Shown here piece by piece: positions 1 to 9,327 of a stretch of DNA of 64,000 nt. Under the pieces are notes generated by a model. That model saw nothing but the letters and a program-made list of their open reading frames with translations, ran no database searches and was not told the DNA's origin. Source of the DNA: Minicystis rosea (lineage in GTDB: Bacteria; Myxococcota_A; Polyangia; Polyangiales; Polyangiaceae); the NCBI GenBank assembly GCA_001931535.1, contig CP016211.1, forward strand, positions 14,275,501 through 14,339,500, written 5' to 3'. Position numbers and translations under genes: made by a program. Numbering within the stretch: position 1 is the first letter of the stretch; each line of letters begins with the position of its first letter.

Positions 1-2
1 AG

Positions 3-3000
3 GCCGGCGAGGAGGCCGCGCCGGCGCACCTCGATCTCGCCGCGCGCGGCACGCCCTGGCCGGTGGAGGCGATCCTCGCGCGCGGCGCGCCGGTGACCAT
101 CGACGATCTCGCCGATCGGTTCGCGTCGCTCCCCACCGGCACGTGGAACCAGCCTCCGCGACGAGCGGTCGTCATCCCCCTCGCGCACCAGGGGCAGGAG
201 CGGCCCGCGGGCTTCCTGGTCGCGGCCATCAACCCATACCGGCCGCTCGACGCCGCGTACCGCGGCTTCCTCGATCTGCTCGCGGGCCAGATCGCGTCGG
301 GCCTGGCCAACGCGCGCGCCCACGAGGAGGAGCGCCGGCGGGCCGCCGCGCTCGCGGAGCTCGATCGCGCCAAGACCACCTTCTTCAGCAACGTGAGCCA
401 CGAGCTGCGCACGCCGCTGACGCTGATCCTCGGGCCGATCGAGGACGCGCTGGCCGCCGCTCCCCTCGCGGGATCCGCCGTCGCGCCGTCTCGCGCGCTC
501 GCCGGCGAGGAGCTCGCGTCCGTCCATCGCAACGCCCTCCGCCTCCTCAAGCTCGTGAACTCGCTCCTCGAGTTCTCGCGCATCGAGGCCGGGCGGGCGC
601 AGGCGTCGTGCGAGCCCACCAATCTCGCCGCGCTCACCGTCGATCTCGCGAGCGCGTTCCGCTCCGCGATCGAGCGGGCCGGCATCGCGTTCGAGGTCGA
701 CTGCCCGCCGCTCTCGGCGCCGGTCTCCGTCGATCGGGACATGTGGGAGAAGATCGTGCTGAACCTGCTCTCGAACGCGCTCAAGTTCACGCTCGAGGGC
801 GCGATCGGCGTCGCGCTCGTCGATCGCGGCGCGCACGTGGAGCTCGTGGTGCGCGACACGGGCATCGGCATCTCCGAGGACGACCTGCCGCGCCTCTTCG
901 ATCGCTTCCACCGCGTGAAGGGGGCGCGCGCGCGGACGCACGAGGGCACGGGCATCGGCCTCGCGCTGGTGCACGAGCTGGTGCGCCTGCACGGCGGCGC
1001 CGCTCGGGCGACGAGCCGGCTCGGCGAGGGGACCACGTTCACGATCACCCTCCCACGCGGGGGCGCGCGCTTGCCTCCCGTGCCTTCGGAGCACGTCGGC
1101 GCGCGCGCGGCGCCGGCCTCGACCGCGTTGGGCGCCGCGCCCTTCGTGGAGGAAGCGCTGCGCTGGCTTCCGGGAGCGAGCGCCGGCGCCGAAGCACGGC
1201 CTTTGCCCATCGCACCGCAACGCGCCGAGAACGACGCGGCTCCGCGCAAGCGCATCCTCGTCGCCGACGACAACGCCGACATGCGCGACTACGTGCGGCG
1301 CCTGCTCGAAGGGCGTTGGGCCGTCGAGGTCGTCGCCGACGGCGCGCTCGCGCTCGCGGCCGCGCGGCGGGCCCCGCCGGATCTCGTCGTCACCGACGTG
1401 ATGATGCCGGCCCTCGACGGCTTCGGCCTGCTCCGCGAGCTCCGCGCGGATCCGGTCACGCAGCGCGTCCCGGTGATCATGCTCTCCGCGCGATCCGGCG
1501 AGGAGTCGCGCGTGGAAGGCCTCCTGGCCGGCGCCGACGACTACTTGGTCAAGCCGTTCTCGTCGCGCGAGCTCGTCGCGCGCGTCGCCACCCACCTCCA
1601 GATCGCGGCCCTGCAGCGGGCGACGGAGCAACAGCGCGAGCAGCTCTACGCGCTGTTCCAGCACGCGCACGTCGGCTTCGTCGTCGTCCGCGGCCCCGAG
1701 CACGTCATCGAGATGGTGAACCCGCGCTACGAGACCCTCATGGGCGGGCGGGCGCTCGTGGGCCTGCGGATGCGCGACGCGTTCCCCGAGCTCGCGGGCA
1801 CGCACGCGCTCTCGCTCTTCGATCACGTCCGCGCCACGGGGGAGACGTTCGCTGTCGCCGAGTACCGCGCCGACATCGATCGAGGGCGCGGCGCGCCCGA
1901 GGAGTCCTACTGGAGCTTCCACGCGCACCCCGTGCGCGACGAGGGCGGCACGGTGGAGCGGATCATGGTCACCACCGCCGACGTGACCGAGCACGTGCGC
2001 GCGCGGCGGCGGCTCGAGGACGCGACGCAGGAGCGCGAGCAGCTCCTCGCGCGCGAGCAGCAGGCGCGGCGCGACGCGGAGGGGGCGAACCGGGCCAAGG
2101 ACGAGTTCCTGGCCATGCTCGGTCACGAGCTCAGAAACCCCCTCGCGCCCATCACCACCGCGCTCTACCTGATGCGCCTCCGCCACGCCGGCGTGGCCGA
2201 GAAGGAGCGCGGCGTGATCGAGCGCCAGGTGGAGCACCTCACGCGCCTCGTCGAGGATCTGCTCGACGTCTCCCGTATCGCGCAGGGCAAGGTCGAGCTG
2301 AAGAAGCAGCGGATCGAGGTAGGCGAGATCGTCGCCAAGGCCATCGAGATGGCGAGCCCTCTCCTCGAGCAGCGCCGTCACCACCTCACGGTGTCCGTGC
2401 CGTCGCGCGGCCTCGTGGTCGACGCCGATCCGACGCGCCTCGGGCAGGTCGTCTCCAACGTGCTCACCAACGCAGCGAAGTACACCAAGACCGGGGGGCG
2501 GATCGATGTCGAGGCCGCGCGGCAGGGGAGCGAGATCGTCCTCCGCGTGCGCGACGACGGCATCGGCATCGAGCCCGAGATGCTCCCGCGGATCTTCGAT
2601 CTCTTCATGCAGGAGCGACAAGCGCTCGATCGATCCCAGGGAGGCTTGGGCCTCGGCCTCTCGATCGTGCGGAGCCTCGTCACCCTCCATGGAGGCCGCG
2701 TGCGCGCGCACAGCGAGGGCCGAGGACGCGGCAGCGAGCTCATCATCCACCTCCCGGCGGAGGCGCAGGGCATCGCTCCGGCGCCTGCAGGCGTGGAAGC
2801 TCCAGCGGCGCCTGCCCCCACGGGGCTGCGCGTGCTGATCGTCGACGACAACGCCGACGCCGCGGCGCTCCTCGCCGACTCGTTGAACGCGGAGGGCCAC
2901 GTGACGCGCGTCGCCCACGACGGTCCGGCCGCGCTCCGAATCGCGCCTGCGTTCCAGCCCGACGTGGCCTTGCTCGACATCGGGCTCCCGGTGATGGACG

Positions 3001-3191
3001 GCTACGAGCTGGCGCGCCGCCTCCGCGAGCTGCCGGCGCTCGTGCGCGTGAACCTGATCGCGGTGACGGGCTACGGGCAAAGCGAGGATCAGCGCCGCTC
3101 GCGTGAGGCGGGCTTCGACGCCCACCTGGTCAAGCCGGTGCAACACGAGCGGCTGCGGCCGTTGCTGGCCGGCGCGCGGGCGCGACGATGA
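3..3191 (+). CDS. hybrid sensor histidine kinase with two kinase cores and two receiver domains (5' partial)
   Basis: The reading frame is open from the left edge, so the start lies outside the window; the GTG at 63 falls inside a GAF-like domain and is not a convincing start. Domain order: GAF-like remnant (to about 340), HisKA with phospho-acceptor His in SNVSHELRTPL (about 390-430), HATPase (DTGIGIS, GTGIGLAL), receiver 1 (about 1250-1600, Asp in VVTDVMMPALDG, Lys in LVKPFSS), PAS (about 1640-2010), second HisKA (AMLGHELRNPL, about 2110), second HATPase (DDGIGIE, GLGLGLSIV), receiver 2 (about 2830-3170, ALLDIGLPVMDGYELA). The architecture suits a multistep phosphorelay that integrates several signals. 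No transmembrane segment is visible in the part present. The partner regulator is not nearby. Function as a kinase is certain; the signal is unknown. Confidence 0.93.
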   Translation, partial: AGEEAAPAHLDLAARGTPWPVEAILARGAPVTIDDLADRFASLPTGTWNQPPRRAVVIPLAHQGQERPAGFLVAAINPYRPLDAAYRGFLDLLAGQIASGLANARAHEEERRRAAALAELDRAKTTFFSNVSHELRTPLTLILGPIEDALAAAPLAGSAVAPSRALAGEELASVHRNALRLLKLVNSLLEFSRIEAGRAQASCEPTNLAALTVDLASAFRSAIERAGIAFEVDCPPLSAPVSVDRDMWEKIVLNLLSNALKFTLEGAIGVALVDRGAHVELVVRDTGIGISEDDLPRLFDRFHRVKGARARTHEGTGIGLALVHELVRLHGGAARATSRLGEGTTFTITLPRGGARLPPVPSEHVGARAAPASTALGAAPFVEEALRWLPGASAGAEARPLPIAPQRAENDAAPRKRILVADDNADMRDYVRRLLEGRWAVEVVADGALALAAARRAPPDLVVTDVMMPALDGFGLLRELRADPVTQRVPVIMLSARSGEESRVEGLLAGADDYLVKPFSSRELVARVATHLQIAALQRATEQQREQLYALFQHAHVGFVVVRGPEHVIEMVNPRYETLMGGRALVGLRMRDAFPELAGTHALSLFDHVRATGETFAVAEYRADIDRGRGAPEESYWSFHAHPVRDEGGTVERIMVTTADVTEHVRARRRLEDATQEREQLLAREQQARRDAEGANRAKDEFLAMLGHELRNPLAPITTALYLMRLRHAGVAEKERGVIERQVEHLTRLVEDLLDVSRIAQGKVELKKQRIEVGEIVAKAIEMASPLLEQRRHHLTVSVPSRGLVVDADPTRLGQVVSNVLTNAAKYTKTGGRIDVEAARQGSEIVLRVRDDGIGIEPEMLPRIFDLFMQERQALDRSQGGLGLGLSIVRSLVTLHGGRVRAHSEGRGRGSELIIHLPAEAQGIAPAPAGVEAPAAPAPTGLRVLIVDDNADAAALLADSLNAEGHVTRVAHDGPAALRIAPAFQPDVALLDIGLPVMDGYELARRLRELPALVRVNLIAVTGYGQSEDQRRSREAGFDAHLVKPVQHERLRPLLAGARARR

Positions 3192-3240
3192 CGTCGGAAC
3201 CCGAGCCGGCATCGGCGCGCTCGATCGCCGCGCGAGATCG

Positions 3241-4401
3241 TCAGGCCGCGCGATAGCGCACGGGCAACCGCACGAACCCGTTCGACTGGAGGCCCTTCGT
3301 GACCTCGAGCGGCTCGCTCCCGGCGAGCGCCAGATCGGGGAGCCGTTCGAGGATCGCCTGGAGCGCGATCTGTGCCTCCAACCGCGCCAGCGATGCGCCC
3401 AGGCAGAAGTGGATCCCGCTGCTGAGGGCGATGTGCGGGTTCGGGCTGCGGGTGATGTCGAAGCGATCCGGATCCGTGAAGTAGGCCTCGTCGCGGTTCG
3501 CCGATCCGATGAAGGCGACCACTTGCTGCCGCGCCGCGATCGCCTCCCCACCGAGCGTCACGTCCTTGGCGGCGATGCGGAACCAGGTGTTGATCGGCGG
3601 CCGGAAGCGCAGCACTTCCTCCACCGCCGAGGGCACGAGCTTCGGATCCGCACGGAGACGTTCGAGCTCGCCTGGATGCTCCAGCAGCGTGACCACCGCG
3701 TTGCCGACGAGGCGCGATGTAGTCGAGTTCCCCGCGACGAGGAGCAGCTTCATGAAGGTGAGGATCTCGCGATCGTCGAGCCGCTCGCCGTCGAGCTCCG
3801 CCGCGATGAGGCGGGAGGTGAGGTCGTCCCGAGGATCGACTCGGCGCTCTTCGATGATGCGGGAGAAGTAGGCCTCCATCGCCTCCTGCGCGGCGTTGCT
3901 GGTGGGCGCGCCGCTGACGATGGTGTCGAAGGTCTCGAGCAGCTCCAACGTGAGGCGGCGGAAGTGGGCGTGATCGGCGCGCGGGATCCCGAGGATGTCG
4001 GCGATGATGAGGAGCGGCAGGACGCCCGCGAAGTCCTCCATCAGCTCGCAGGCGCCGCGGGGCGCGAGCTCGTCGAGGAGCGCGTGCGTGGTGCGCGCGA
4101 TCTCGGGGGCCATCTCGGCGATCGATTTGGGCGTGAAGGCCCGCGACACCAGCCCGCGGAGGCGCTGGTGCCGCGGCGGATCGGACGCGTTCATGCTGCC
4201 TTGATGGATGCGATCCAGCGCCGACCCAGGCGCCATGGCGCCGTAGTCCGCGGAGAAGCGCTCCCAATCCGTGAGGACGGTCCGCACGTCGTCGTAGCGG
4301 AAGACGCAGAAGCTCCGGTAGCGCGGGTCGAAGAAGACGGGGCGCTTCTCGCGCATCGCGCGGTAGAGATCGCGGGTCTCGGGGGCGTCGCAGTCGGCCA
4401 T
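3241..4401 (-). CDS. cytochrome P450 (bacterial class I type)
   Basis: 386 residues, the usual length of a soluble bacterial P450, which is a haem monooxygenase fed by ferredoxin. Visible motifs: I-helix AGNSTTSRL (oxygen activation), K-helix EEVLRFRPP (ExxR) and haem loop SSGIHFCLGASLARLE with the thiolate Cys. In the usual loop, HxAFGxGxHxC, the conserved Phe is Leu here (HIALSSGIHFC) and the first Gly is Ser; the second change is common in actinobacterial relatives, the first less so. No ferredoxin, reductase or biosynthetic gene is adjacent, so the substrate cannot be inferred. The gene converges on the hybrid kinase with a 49-bp gap. The start is the first Met (MADCDAPET); 159 bp separate it from the divergent lipoprotein gene. 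Confidence 0.95.
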   Translation of the reverse strand: MADCDAPETRDLYRAMREKRPVFFDPRYRSFCVFRYDDVRTVLTDWERFSADYGAMAPGSALDRIHQGSMNASDPPRHQRLRGLVSRAFTPKSIAEMAPEIARTTHALLDELAPRGACELMEDFAGVLPLLIIADILGIPRADHAHFRRLTLELLETFDTIVSGAPTSNAAQEAMEAYFSRIIEERRVDPRDDLTSRLIAAELDGERLDDREILTFMKLLLVAGNSTTSRLVGNAVVTLLEHPGELERLRADPKLVPSAVEEVLRFRPPINTWFRIAAKDVTLGGEAIAARQQVVAFIGSANRDEAYFTDPDRFDITRSPNPHIALSSGIHFCLGASLARLEAQIALQAILERLPDLALAGSEPLEVTKGLQSNGFVRLPVRYRAA

Positions 4402-4560
4402 CGCGGTGTGGTCACGCTAAAGACCGCGGCATGGCGCCACAAGGTCGAACCTCCCCCAACGCCCGCGCGCCGAGGCGAACGCGCTCACGCCGATGATTTC
4501 GCAGCGCTTTCGGCCCGCGACACGTGACGGGCGGAGCGGTGCTTCTGTAAAATGATGCCC

Positions 4561-6192
4561 ATGAGCTTTCGTCCCTTCCGACTCGGCCTTTGTGCATCGC
4601 TGACCGCATGGCTGTGCGCCGCGTGCGCCACCGGCGCCACGGACCCGGGCATCGGAGGCGCCGGCGGCGGTGGCTCCGACACCACGAGCTCGACCTCGTC
4701 GAGCAGCGCGAGCAGCGCCAGCAGCGCTTCGAGCAGCAGCTCGTCGAGCGCATCGAGCAGCTCGTCGAGCGCATCGAGCAGCAGCTCGTCGAGCAGCAGC
4801 AGCTCCAGCGCATCGAGCAGCAGCTCGTCGAGCAGCAGCTCCAGCGCTTCGAGCAGCAGCTCCTCCAGCGCCTCGAGCAGCAGCAGCGCCAGCTCTTCGA
4901 GCAGCTCGTCGAGCGCTTCGAGCAGCAGCAGCTCCAGCGCTTCGAGCAGCAGCGGCAGCGTGGGCGTGTGTGGCAACGGGATCGTCGAGGCAGGGGAGGC
5001 GTGCGACGACGGAAACACGGTGGTCGGCGATGCGTGCAGCGACTGCAAGCTGCCGGGCACGCCGGTGTGGACGCAGACCTACAACGGGTCGAACGGCACG
5101 GGCGACAGCTGGCTCGGGGTGAAGACCGATCCTTCGGGCAACGTGATCGTGGCCGGCGTTCGGTTCGTGGGGCAGTCGTCGGACGCGGTCGTCGCCAAGT
5201 ACGACGCGAATGGCAACCAGCTCTGGGTCCAGACCTACAACGGCGGCTCGAACGGCGATGACGCGGCCTACGGCGTCACGACCGACGCGCAGGGCAACAT
5301 CATCGCGGTCGGCTACGAGACGTCGCCCGGTTACGACATCGACAACAAGAACATCTGGATTCGCAAGTACGATCCGAACGGCAATCCTCTCTGGACCAAG
5401 ACGTACGTCGGATACGACACCCTCTCGGTCTACGACGAGGACGACATCGGCTACGGCGTCGCGACCAACGCGGCGGGCGACGTGTTCATCACGACGACGA
5501 TCGGGTACGACGGCGCCAGCGGCGACTTCGACATCCTCGTCGCCAAGCTGTCGGGGACGAACGGATCCATCCTCTGGAACGACGTGCTCGACACCGCCAA
5601 TGACGATGAAGGCAGCGCCATCACCGTCGACGCGGCGGGGAGGGTGATTGCGGCCGGTTACACCGTGACCTCGGCCGGCGGCACGGACATGTGGATCCGC
5701 AAGTACCAGGACGGCGGCTCCAGCAACACCATCCTCTGGACCAAGACCTACGACGACGCCGCCCACGGGAACGACTTCGCGTTCGGCGTCACGGCCGACG
5801 CCTCGAACAACGTGGTGGTGGTGGGCGCGGAGCCGGTGAACGGCCAGTTCGACGCTTCGATCCGCAAGTACGACGCGAACGGCAACCTCCTCTGGACGCA
5901 GCGCCACGCGGGCGCGGCCGGCCAAATCGACCTCGCGGCGGGCGTCGCCTGCGACGCGGCAGGGAACATCTACGTGGGTGGATCCGAGGAGACGGCAAAC
6001 GCCACCGCCAACACCTGGACGGCGAAGTACACGCCTGCCGGCGCCATCGTCTGGAGTGATGTGTACAACGGCTCCGGCAACGGCGACGACTACGCCAACG
6101 GTGTGGCCGTCGACGCGAATGGCTACGTCTACGCGGCGGGCTACGCCACCGAGCAAACCGAGGTCGCCTGGCTGCGGAAGTACGTTCCCTGA
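4561..6192 (+). CDS. poly-Ser-linked surface lipoprotein with Cys-rich repeat and SBBP-type propeller repeats
   Basis: 543 residues from the ATG at 4561 (MSFRPF); two earlier in-frame ATG/Met codons at 4552 and 4555 are possible. A signal peptide ends in a lipobox (LCAAC), then a Gly-rich spacer, about 89 codons of almost pure Ser/Ala (4687-4953), one Myxococcus Cys-rich repeat (CGNGIVEAGEACDDGN...), then at least six beta-propeller-like repeats with the pattern W-TYNG--GDD-A-GV--D--GN-IV-G (SBBP/NHL-like). Probably outer-membrane anchored with the linker lifting the propeller off the surface. Exact role unknown; related lipoproteins lie at 12892, 50212 and 52155. Confidence 0.85.
   Translation: MSFRPFRLGLCASLTAWLCAACATGATDPGIGGAGGGGSDTTSSTSSSSASSASSASSSSSSSASSSSSSASSSSSSSSSSSSASSSSSSSSSSSASSSSSSSASSSSSASSSSSSSSASSSSSSSASSSSGSVGVCGNGIVEAGEACDDGNTVVGDACSDCKLPGTPVWTQTYNGSNGTGDSWLGVKTDPSGNVIVAGVRFVGQSSDAVVAKYDANGNQLWVQTYNGGSNGDDAAYGVTTDAQGNIIAVGYETSPGYDIDNKNIWIRKYDPNGNPLWTKTYVGYDTLSVYDEDDIGYGVATNAAGDVFITTTIGYDGASGDFDILVAKLSGTNGSILWNDVLDTANDDEGSAITVDAAGRVIAAGYTVTSAGGTDMWIRKYQDGGSSNTILWTKTYDDAAHGNDFAFGVTADASNNVVVVGAEPVNGQFDASIRKYDANGNLLWTQRHAGAAGQIDLAAGVACDAAGNIYVGGSEETANATANTWTAKYTPAGAIVWSDVYNGSGNGDDYANGVAVDANGYVYAAGYATEQTEVAWLRKYVP
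4687..4953 (+). repeat. AGC/TCG-rich trinucleotide tract coding for a Ser/Ala linker
   Basis: About 89 codons made almost only of AGC, TCG, TCC and GCx, arranged as irregular short repeats such as AGCAGCTCGTCGAGC. It is in frame with the lipoprotein gene and encodes a Ser/Ala linker. Such a tract can change length by replication slippage in units of three, keeping frame. Confidence 0.9.
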
Positions 6193-6220
6193 GCCACGAA
6201 TCGACGCGGCGCCGCGGCTC
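6191..6220 (+). terminator. GC hairpin directly after the lipoprotein stop (candidate terminator)
   Basis: GAGCC (6191-6195) pairs with GGCTC (6216-6220) around the 12-bp palindrome CGCGGCGCCGCG (6205-6216). It starts within the stop codon and has no T tract, so it is a weak terminator call. Confidence 0.3.
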
Positions 6221-6294
6221 GTGTGCGAGCGGCGGCCCGCGGCGGATCGCGCGGGCCCTTGGTCGACGGCCGAGCTTGCGCTACGGTGCGCCGC

Positions 6295-6573
6295 GTGAAG
6301 CGGGAAAAGCAGCTCACCAAGCGCGAGCGCAAGGCGCTCAAGGGCCCGCGGCCGAACACGCCGCACCAGCACCAGCACATCCACTGCATCGCCTGCGGGC
6401 GGCACCTCGACGAGCACGAGTTCTCCTCGGCGCCGCCGACGGCGACGCTCCTGCGCTGCCAGCATCGCTCGACGTTCCCGTCGTGCGTCGACTGCCAGGT
6501 CATGTCGCAGAACCTGCTCGACACGCACGATCGCACGGGCCAGCCCGTGCAGACGGCCGCCGCCTGGCACTGA
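6295..6573 (+). CDS. small zinc-ribbon-like protein, conserved hypothetical
   Basis: 92 residues starting at GTG 6295 (reads KREKQLTKRERKALKGP after the start); an upstream in-frame start at 6223 would add unlikely Arg/Gly-rich sequence. The N-terminus is strongly basic, then a His-rich patch (HQHQHIH) leads into CIACGRHLDE and later RCQHR...SCVDC, giving two CxxC pairs suited to one zinc ion. I recognise no named family. A small nucleic-acid-binding or regulatory role is an inference only. It converges on the S41-like gene with a strong hairpin between. Confidence 0.65.
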   Translation: MKREKQLTKRERKALKGPRPNTPHQHQHIHCIACGRHLDEHEFSSAPPTATLLRCQHRSTFPSCVDCQVMSQNLLDTHDRTGQPVQTAAAWH

Positions 6574-6599
6574 AGCGCCTCGTCGTCTGACGACGGCTC

Positions 6600-6642
6600 G
6601 GCCCGCCCGCGTCGATTCGTTCGAATCGTACGCCGGCGGGCC
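6600..6642. terminator. bidirectional terminator hairpin between convergent genes
   Basis: Three nested stems: GGCCCGCC (6600-6607) with GGCGGGCC (6635-6642), GCGT (6609-6612) with ACGC (6630-6633), and GATTCG (6614-6619) with CGAATC (6622-6627). 18 base pairs in all with two small interruptions, placed 26 bp after one stop and 6 bp from the other. Confidence 0.75.
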
Positions 6643-6648
6643 GCGTGC

Positions 6649-8895
6649 TCATGGCTGCTGCGAAAGCCAGGCGATGGCTTCGTCGAGCTCCGGATCCTGA
6701 CCCGCGGCGAAGGCGGCCGCCGTCAGCTTCGTCTCGGTGTCGGGCACGATGCCGACGCCGTGGAATACGCTCTTCTCCGCGTCGGCGTGGCGCACCTCCA
6801 TGCCTGTGAAGCTGAAGGAGAGCGCGCCCGGGAGCTGCACGCCGGTGATGTTGCCGTTCGTCGCGGCGCTGCGGCGGCCCATGACCTTCACGCGCTTCGC
6901 GTCGACCAGCATGATGGAGAAGTTCTCCGCCGCCGACACGGTGACGTGCCCGACGAGCAGCACGATCGGCCCCGCGAACGAGGGCGTCGCGAGCGGCGTG
7001 AGCGTGTAGGACCCCTCGTCGACGGAGCGCAGATCAGGCCCGTCGAGCACCGGCGTGCGGAACACCGGGGACGAGAAGCTCTTCTGGATCAGGCGCTGCG
7101 CGACGGCGTAGTGATCGACGCCGGGGTAGCCGCGCATGTCGAGCACGAGGCCCGTCGCCGTCGCCGCTTCGCCCAGCGCCGCATCGAATTGCGCGACGCT
7201 GCTCAGCACCTCGCCGGTCAGGTTGATGTAGTAGAGGCTGGGCGCGCCGAGATCGGCGAGGGGGCCCGCCTTGCGCAGGCTGGGCGCGAAGCCGATCGCG
7301 TTCGCGTCGGCCTGGGATTGCGGCTGGAAGTCGATGGTCTCCTCGGTGCCGTCCGCGTGCCTGAGGCCGAAGGCCGTAGGCCCTTCGAGCGAGAGGTAGC
7401 GCCGCGTGGCGATGTTGAAGCGATAGCCGTCGGTGGCCGCCGAGGTGCGCGCGAGCTCGGTCTCGTACCACGTGGCCGCGGGGACGCCGCCGATGGACGT
7501 GATGGTGTCGCCGGGGCTCACGCCCACCGCGAGCGAGCGGCGCACGACGGGCTCGCCGTCGATGTCCTCGATGAAGACCGGGAACGAGCCGGCCGACGTG
7601 GCAGTGTAGTCCGTCACGAAATTGTGGCCGTCGTGGAGCGCGTTGCCGAAGCGGCCGAGCGCATGGAAGGCAGCCTTGCCGTCGGCGGGCGGCTCGCTCC
7701 CGAGGTCCGCGAGCGTCTCGACGAGGCGATCGTCGATCGTGTCGCCGACGGTGGCGAAGTACGGAAAGAACGTGCGCGCCGCGCCGTGCGCGATGACGAG
7801 CGCCGCGCGGGCCGTGCCGAGCGTGGCCACGGCCGCTTGAAGCTGCTGGTAGCCGTCGAGCGGCTCGATGGACGCGCGCGTGATCGCGCCGCCGGTGAGC
7901 GCCGGCGGCACGCCCATGTCGACCAGGCGATCGAGCAGGCACTCGGGGTGCGTGCTGCGAACGTCCGCGGGGATCGTGTCGGGCCAGCGCTTCGCCGAGC
8001 TGATCGCGATCTCGCTCCAGCGATACGCGACGCCGGCCTGGCCTACGCCCTGCCAGCGGGCCTCGGCCACGTCGGCGCGCACGTCTTCGCCGAGGATGAA
8101 CGCGCGCCCCGCGAGGCGCAGCGATCCCGCGAAGGCCGCGGCGTCCGGCGCCATCACGGCGTCCGTGAGCAACGCGATCGGTCGATCCACCGCGCCTGTC
8201 CCTTCGAGCGGCGGCTCATTGATGAGGTGCGGCTCGTTGCCGTAGACGTTGTCGGCGCTGAAGACCTCGTCGCGCAGCCCTACGTGCCTGCGCACCCGCC
8301 GCTTCCCTCGGCTCACGGATCCCGTGATCGCTTTCGCAACGGCAGCGTCGAGCGCGCCGGCGAGGCCGTCGACGGCCGGTAGCCTGCGCAGATCGACGGC
8401 CACCGCCTGCGCGCCTTCGGGGATCGTCACCTCGCCTTGACCCGGATGAACCACGGCCACGGCGCCGACGAGCTCCACGCTCGCCGCCGGCAGCGTGCTC
8501 GTGGTCGCGGCCGGTAAGGCGCAGGCGACGCCGGGGAGCGCCGCGGCATAGGCTGCGAGATCGGGCTTTTCGAGCGCGTCCTCGGCTTCGAGAGCGGAGG
8601 CCAAGGCTTGATCGGCGTCGGCGTAGCTCGCGATCGGCGAGAAGAAGCGCACGCCCGCATGAGCCGCCGAGAGGTCGACCGCCACCGTGCGTGCGCCGCT
8701 CGGCCCGGCGGCGATGCGTGCGCAGAAATCCGTGCTCGCAGGCGGCGGATCCACGTCCGAGGCGCATGTCTCGGGGCCGCCCGAGGACGAGGATGTGCCG
8801 GTGCTCGTCGAGGACGGGCTCGTGTCGACATTGGAGCAAGCGTGAAGGAACGCGACGGCGAGGAAGGCGCCGACGAACGGGTGCACACGCATCAT
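6649..8895 (-). CDS. S41-family peptidase-like lipoprotein
   Basis: 748 residues from ATG 8895 (a second ATG follows at 8892; the in-frame Met at 8919 would put MGCRSSST before the signal peptide). The signal sequence ends in a lipobox (AFLHAC) followed by a Ser/Thr-rich spacer. The C-terminal half carries a PDZ-like segment (VSPGDTITSIGGVPA) and a tail-specific-protease/S41 core: LVLDMRGYPG, then VTVSAAENFSIML where the Ser of SAAENF is in the place of the catalytic nucleophile, then KVMGRRSAATNGN. The first 350 residues are unassigned. This suits a periplasmic or surface C-terminal-processing-type hydrolase; the substrate is unknown. Divergent from the tyrosine operon. Confidence 0.82.
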   Translation of the reverse strand: MMRVHPFVGAFLAVAFLHACSNVDTSPSSTSTGTSSSSGGPETCASDVDPPPASTDFCARIAAGPSGARTVAVDLSAAHAGVRFFSPIASYADADQALASALEAEDALEKPDLAAYAAALPGVACALPAATTSTLPAASVELVGAVAVVHPGQGEVTIPEGAQAVAVDLRRLPAVDGLAGALDAAVAKAITGSVSRGKRRVRRHVGLRDEVFSADNVYGNEPHLINEPPLEGTGAVDRPIALLTDAVMAPDAAAFAGSLRLAGRAFILGEDVRADVAEARWQGVGQAGVAYRWSEIAISSAKRWPDTIPADVRSTHPECLLDRLVDMGVPPALTGGAITRASIEPLDGYQQLQAAVATLGTARAALVIAHGAARTFFPYFATVGDTIDDRLVETLADLGSEPPADGKAAFHALGRFGNALHDGHNFVTDYTATSAGSFPVFIEDIDGEPVVRRSLAVGVSPGDTITSIGGVPAATWYETELARTSAATDGYRFNIATRRYLSLEGPTAFGLRHADGTEETIDFQPQSQADANAIGFAPSLRKAGPLADLGAPSLYYINLTGEVLSSVAQFDAALGEAATATGLVLDMRGYPGVDHYAVAQRLIQKSFSSPVFRTPVLDGPDLRSVDEGSYTLTPLATPSFAGPIVLLVGHVTVSAAENFSIMLVDAKRVKVMGRRSAATNGNITGVQLPGALSFSFTGMEVRHADAEKSVFHGVGIVPDTETKLTAAAFAAGQDPELDEAIAWLSQQP

Positions 8896-9327
8896 GGTCG
8901 AGCTCGACCGGCAACCCATGTGCCTCGGCGTTCGCGTCGTGAGATCGGGCGGTGTGCGCGCGGACCGATGCTCCGCTGACGGTGCGGCCGTCAGAATCCT
9001 CGCGGTTGGGATCGCGCGCGGCGCGACATGCCGATGGGCGCCGCGAGAATCCTCGCGGTGGAGGATCGCTTCGCGACGCGGTGTGCCGTCGGTGGACCGA
9101 TTCGACCCACCGTGCGCGCGGCTCTCGCCGCGACGACGCTGGAATGGATCGACAATCGCCGCATGATCGAGGCTCGACGCACCTCGTCATGGGCGCGCTC
9201 GCCGACGTGGATGGCGCGCTCGTCTTCATCTCGAGCCCGGCCGAGCGCTCCGCATGAGAGCGCTCGCTGGGCGAAACCCCGTCTCCACCCTGGAAATCCC
9301 CAGCGTCTCGCCTAGAGTGCCCCGCCG
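8896..9327. promoter_or_regulatory. 432-bp divergent intergenic region with candidate operators
   Basis: No credible gene. Two features stand out. A 14-bp direct repeat AGAATCCTCGCGGT occurs at 8993-9006 and 9046-9059, 53 bp start to start, both followed by a similar GGATCGC. The 8-bp palindrome GAGCGCTC occurs twice at 9243-9250 and 9258-9265, 15 bp apart and about 65-85 bp upstream of the FAA-hydrolase ATG. Both are suitable as regulator sites for the tyrosine-degradation operon, but the regulator is not in the window. Confidence 0.4.

Noticed and set aside
4687..4953. Trinucleotide tract as a non-coding satellite
   Set aside because: It is in frame with a lipoprotein having signal peptide, Cys repeat and propeller.
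6614..6627. GATTCGTTCGAATC as a tRNA T-arm
   Set aside because: No acceptor, D or anticodon arms around it; it is the tip of the terminator hairpin.
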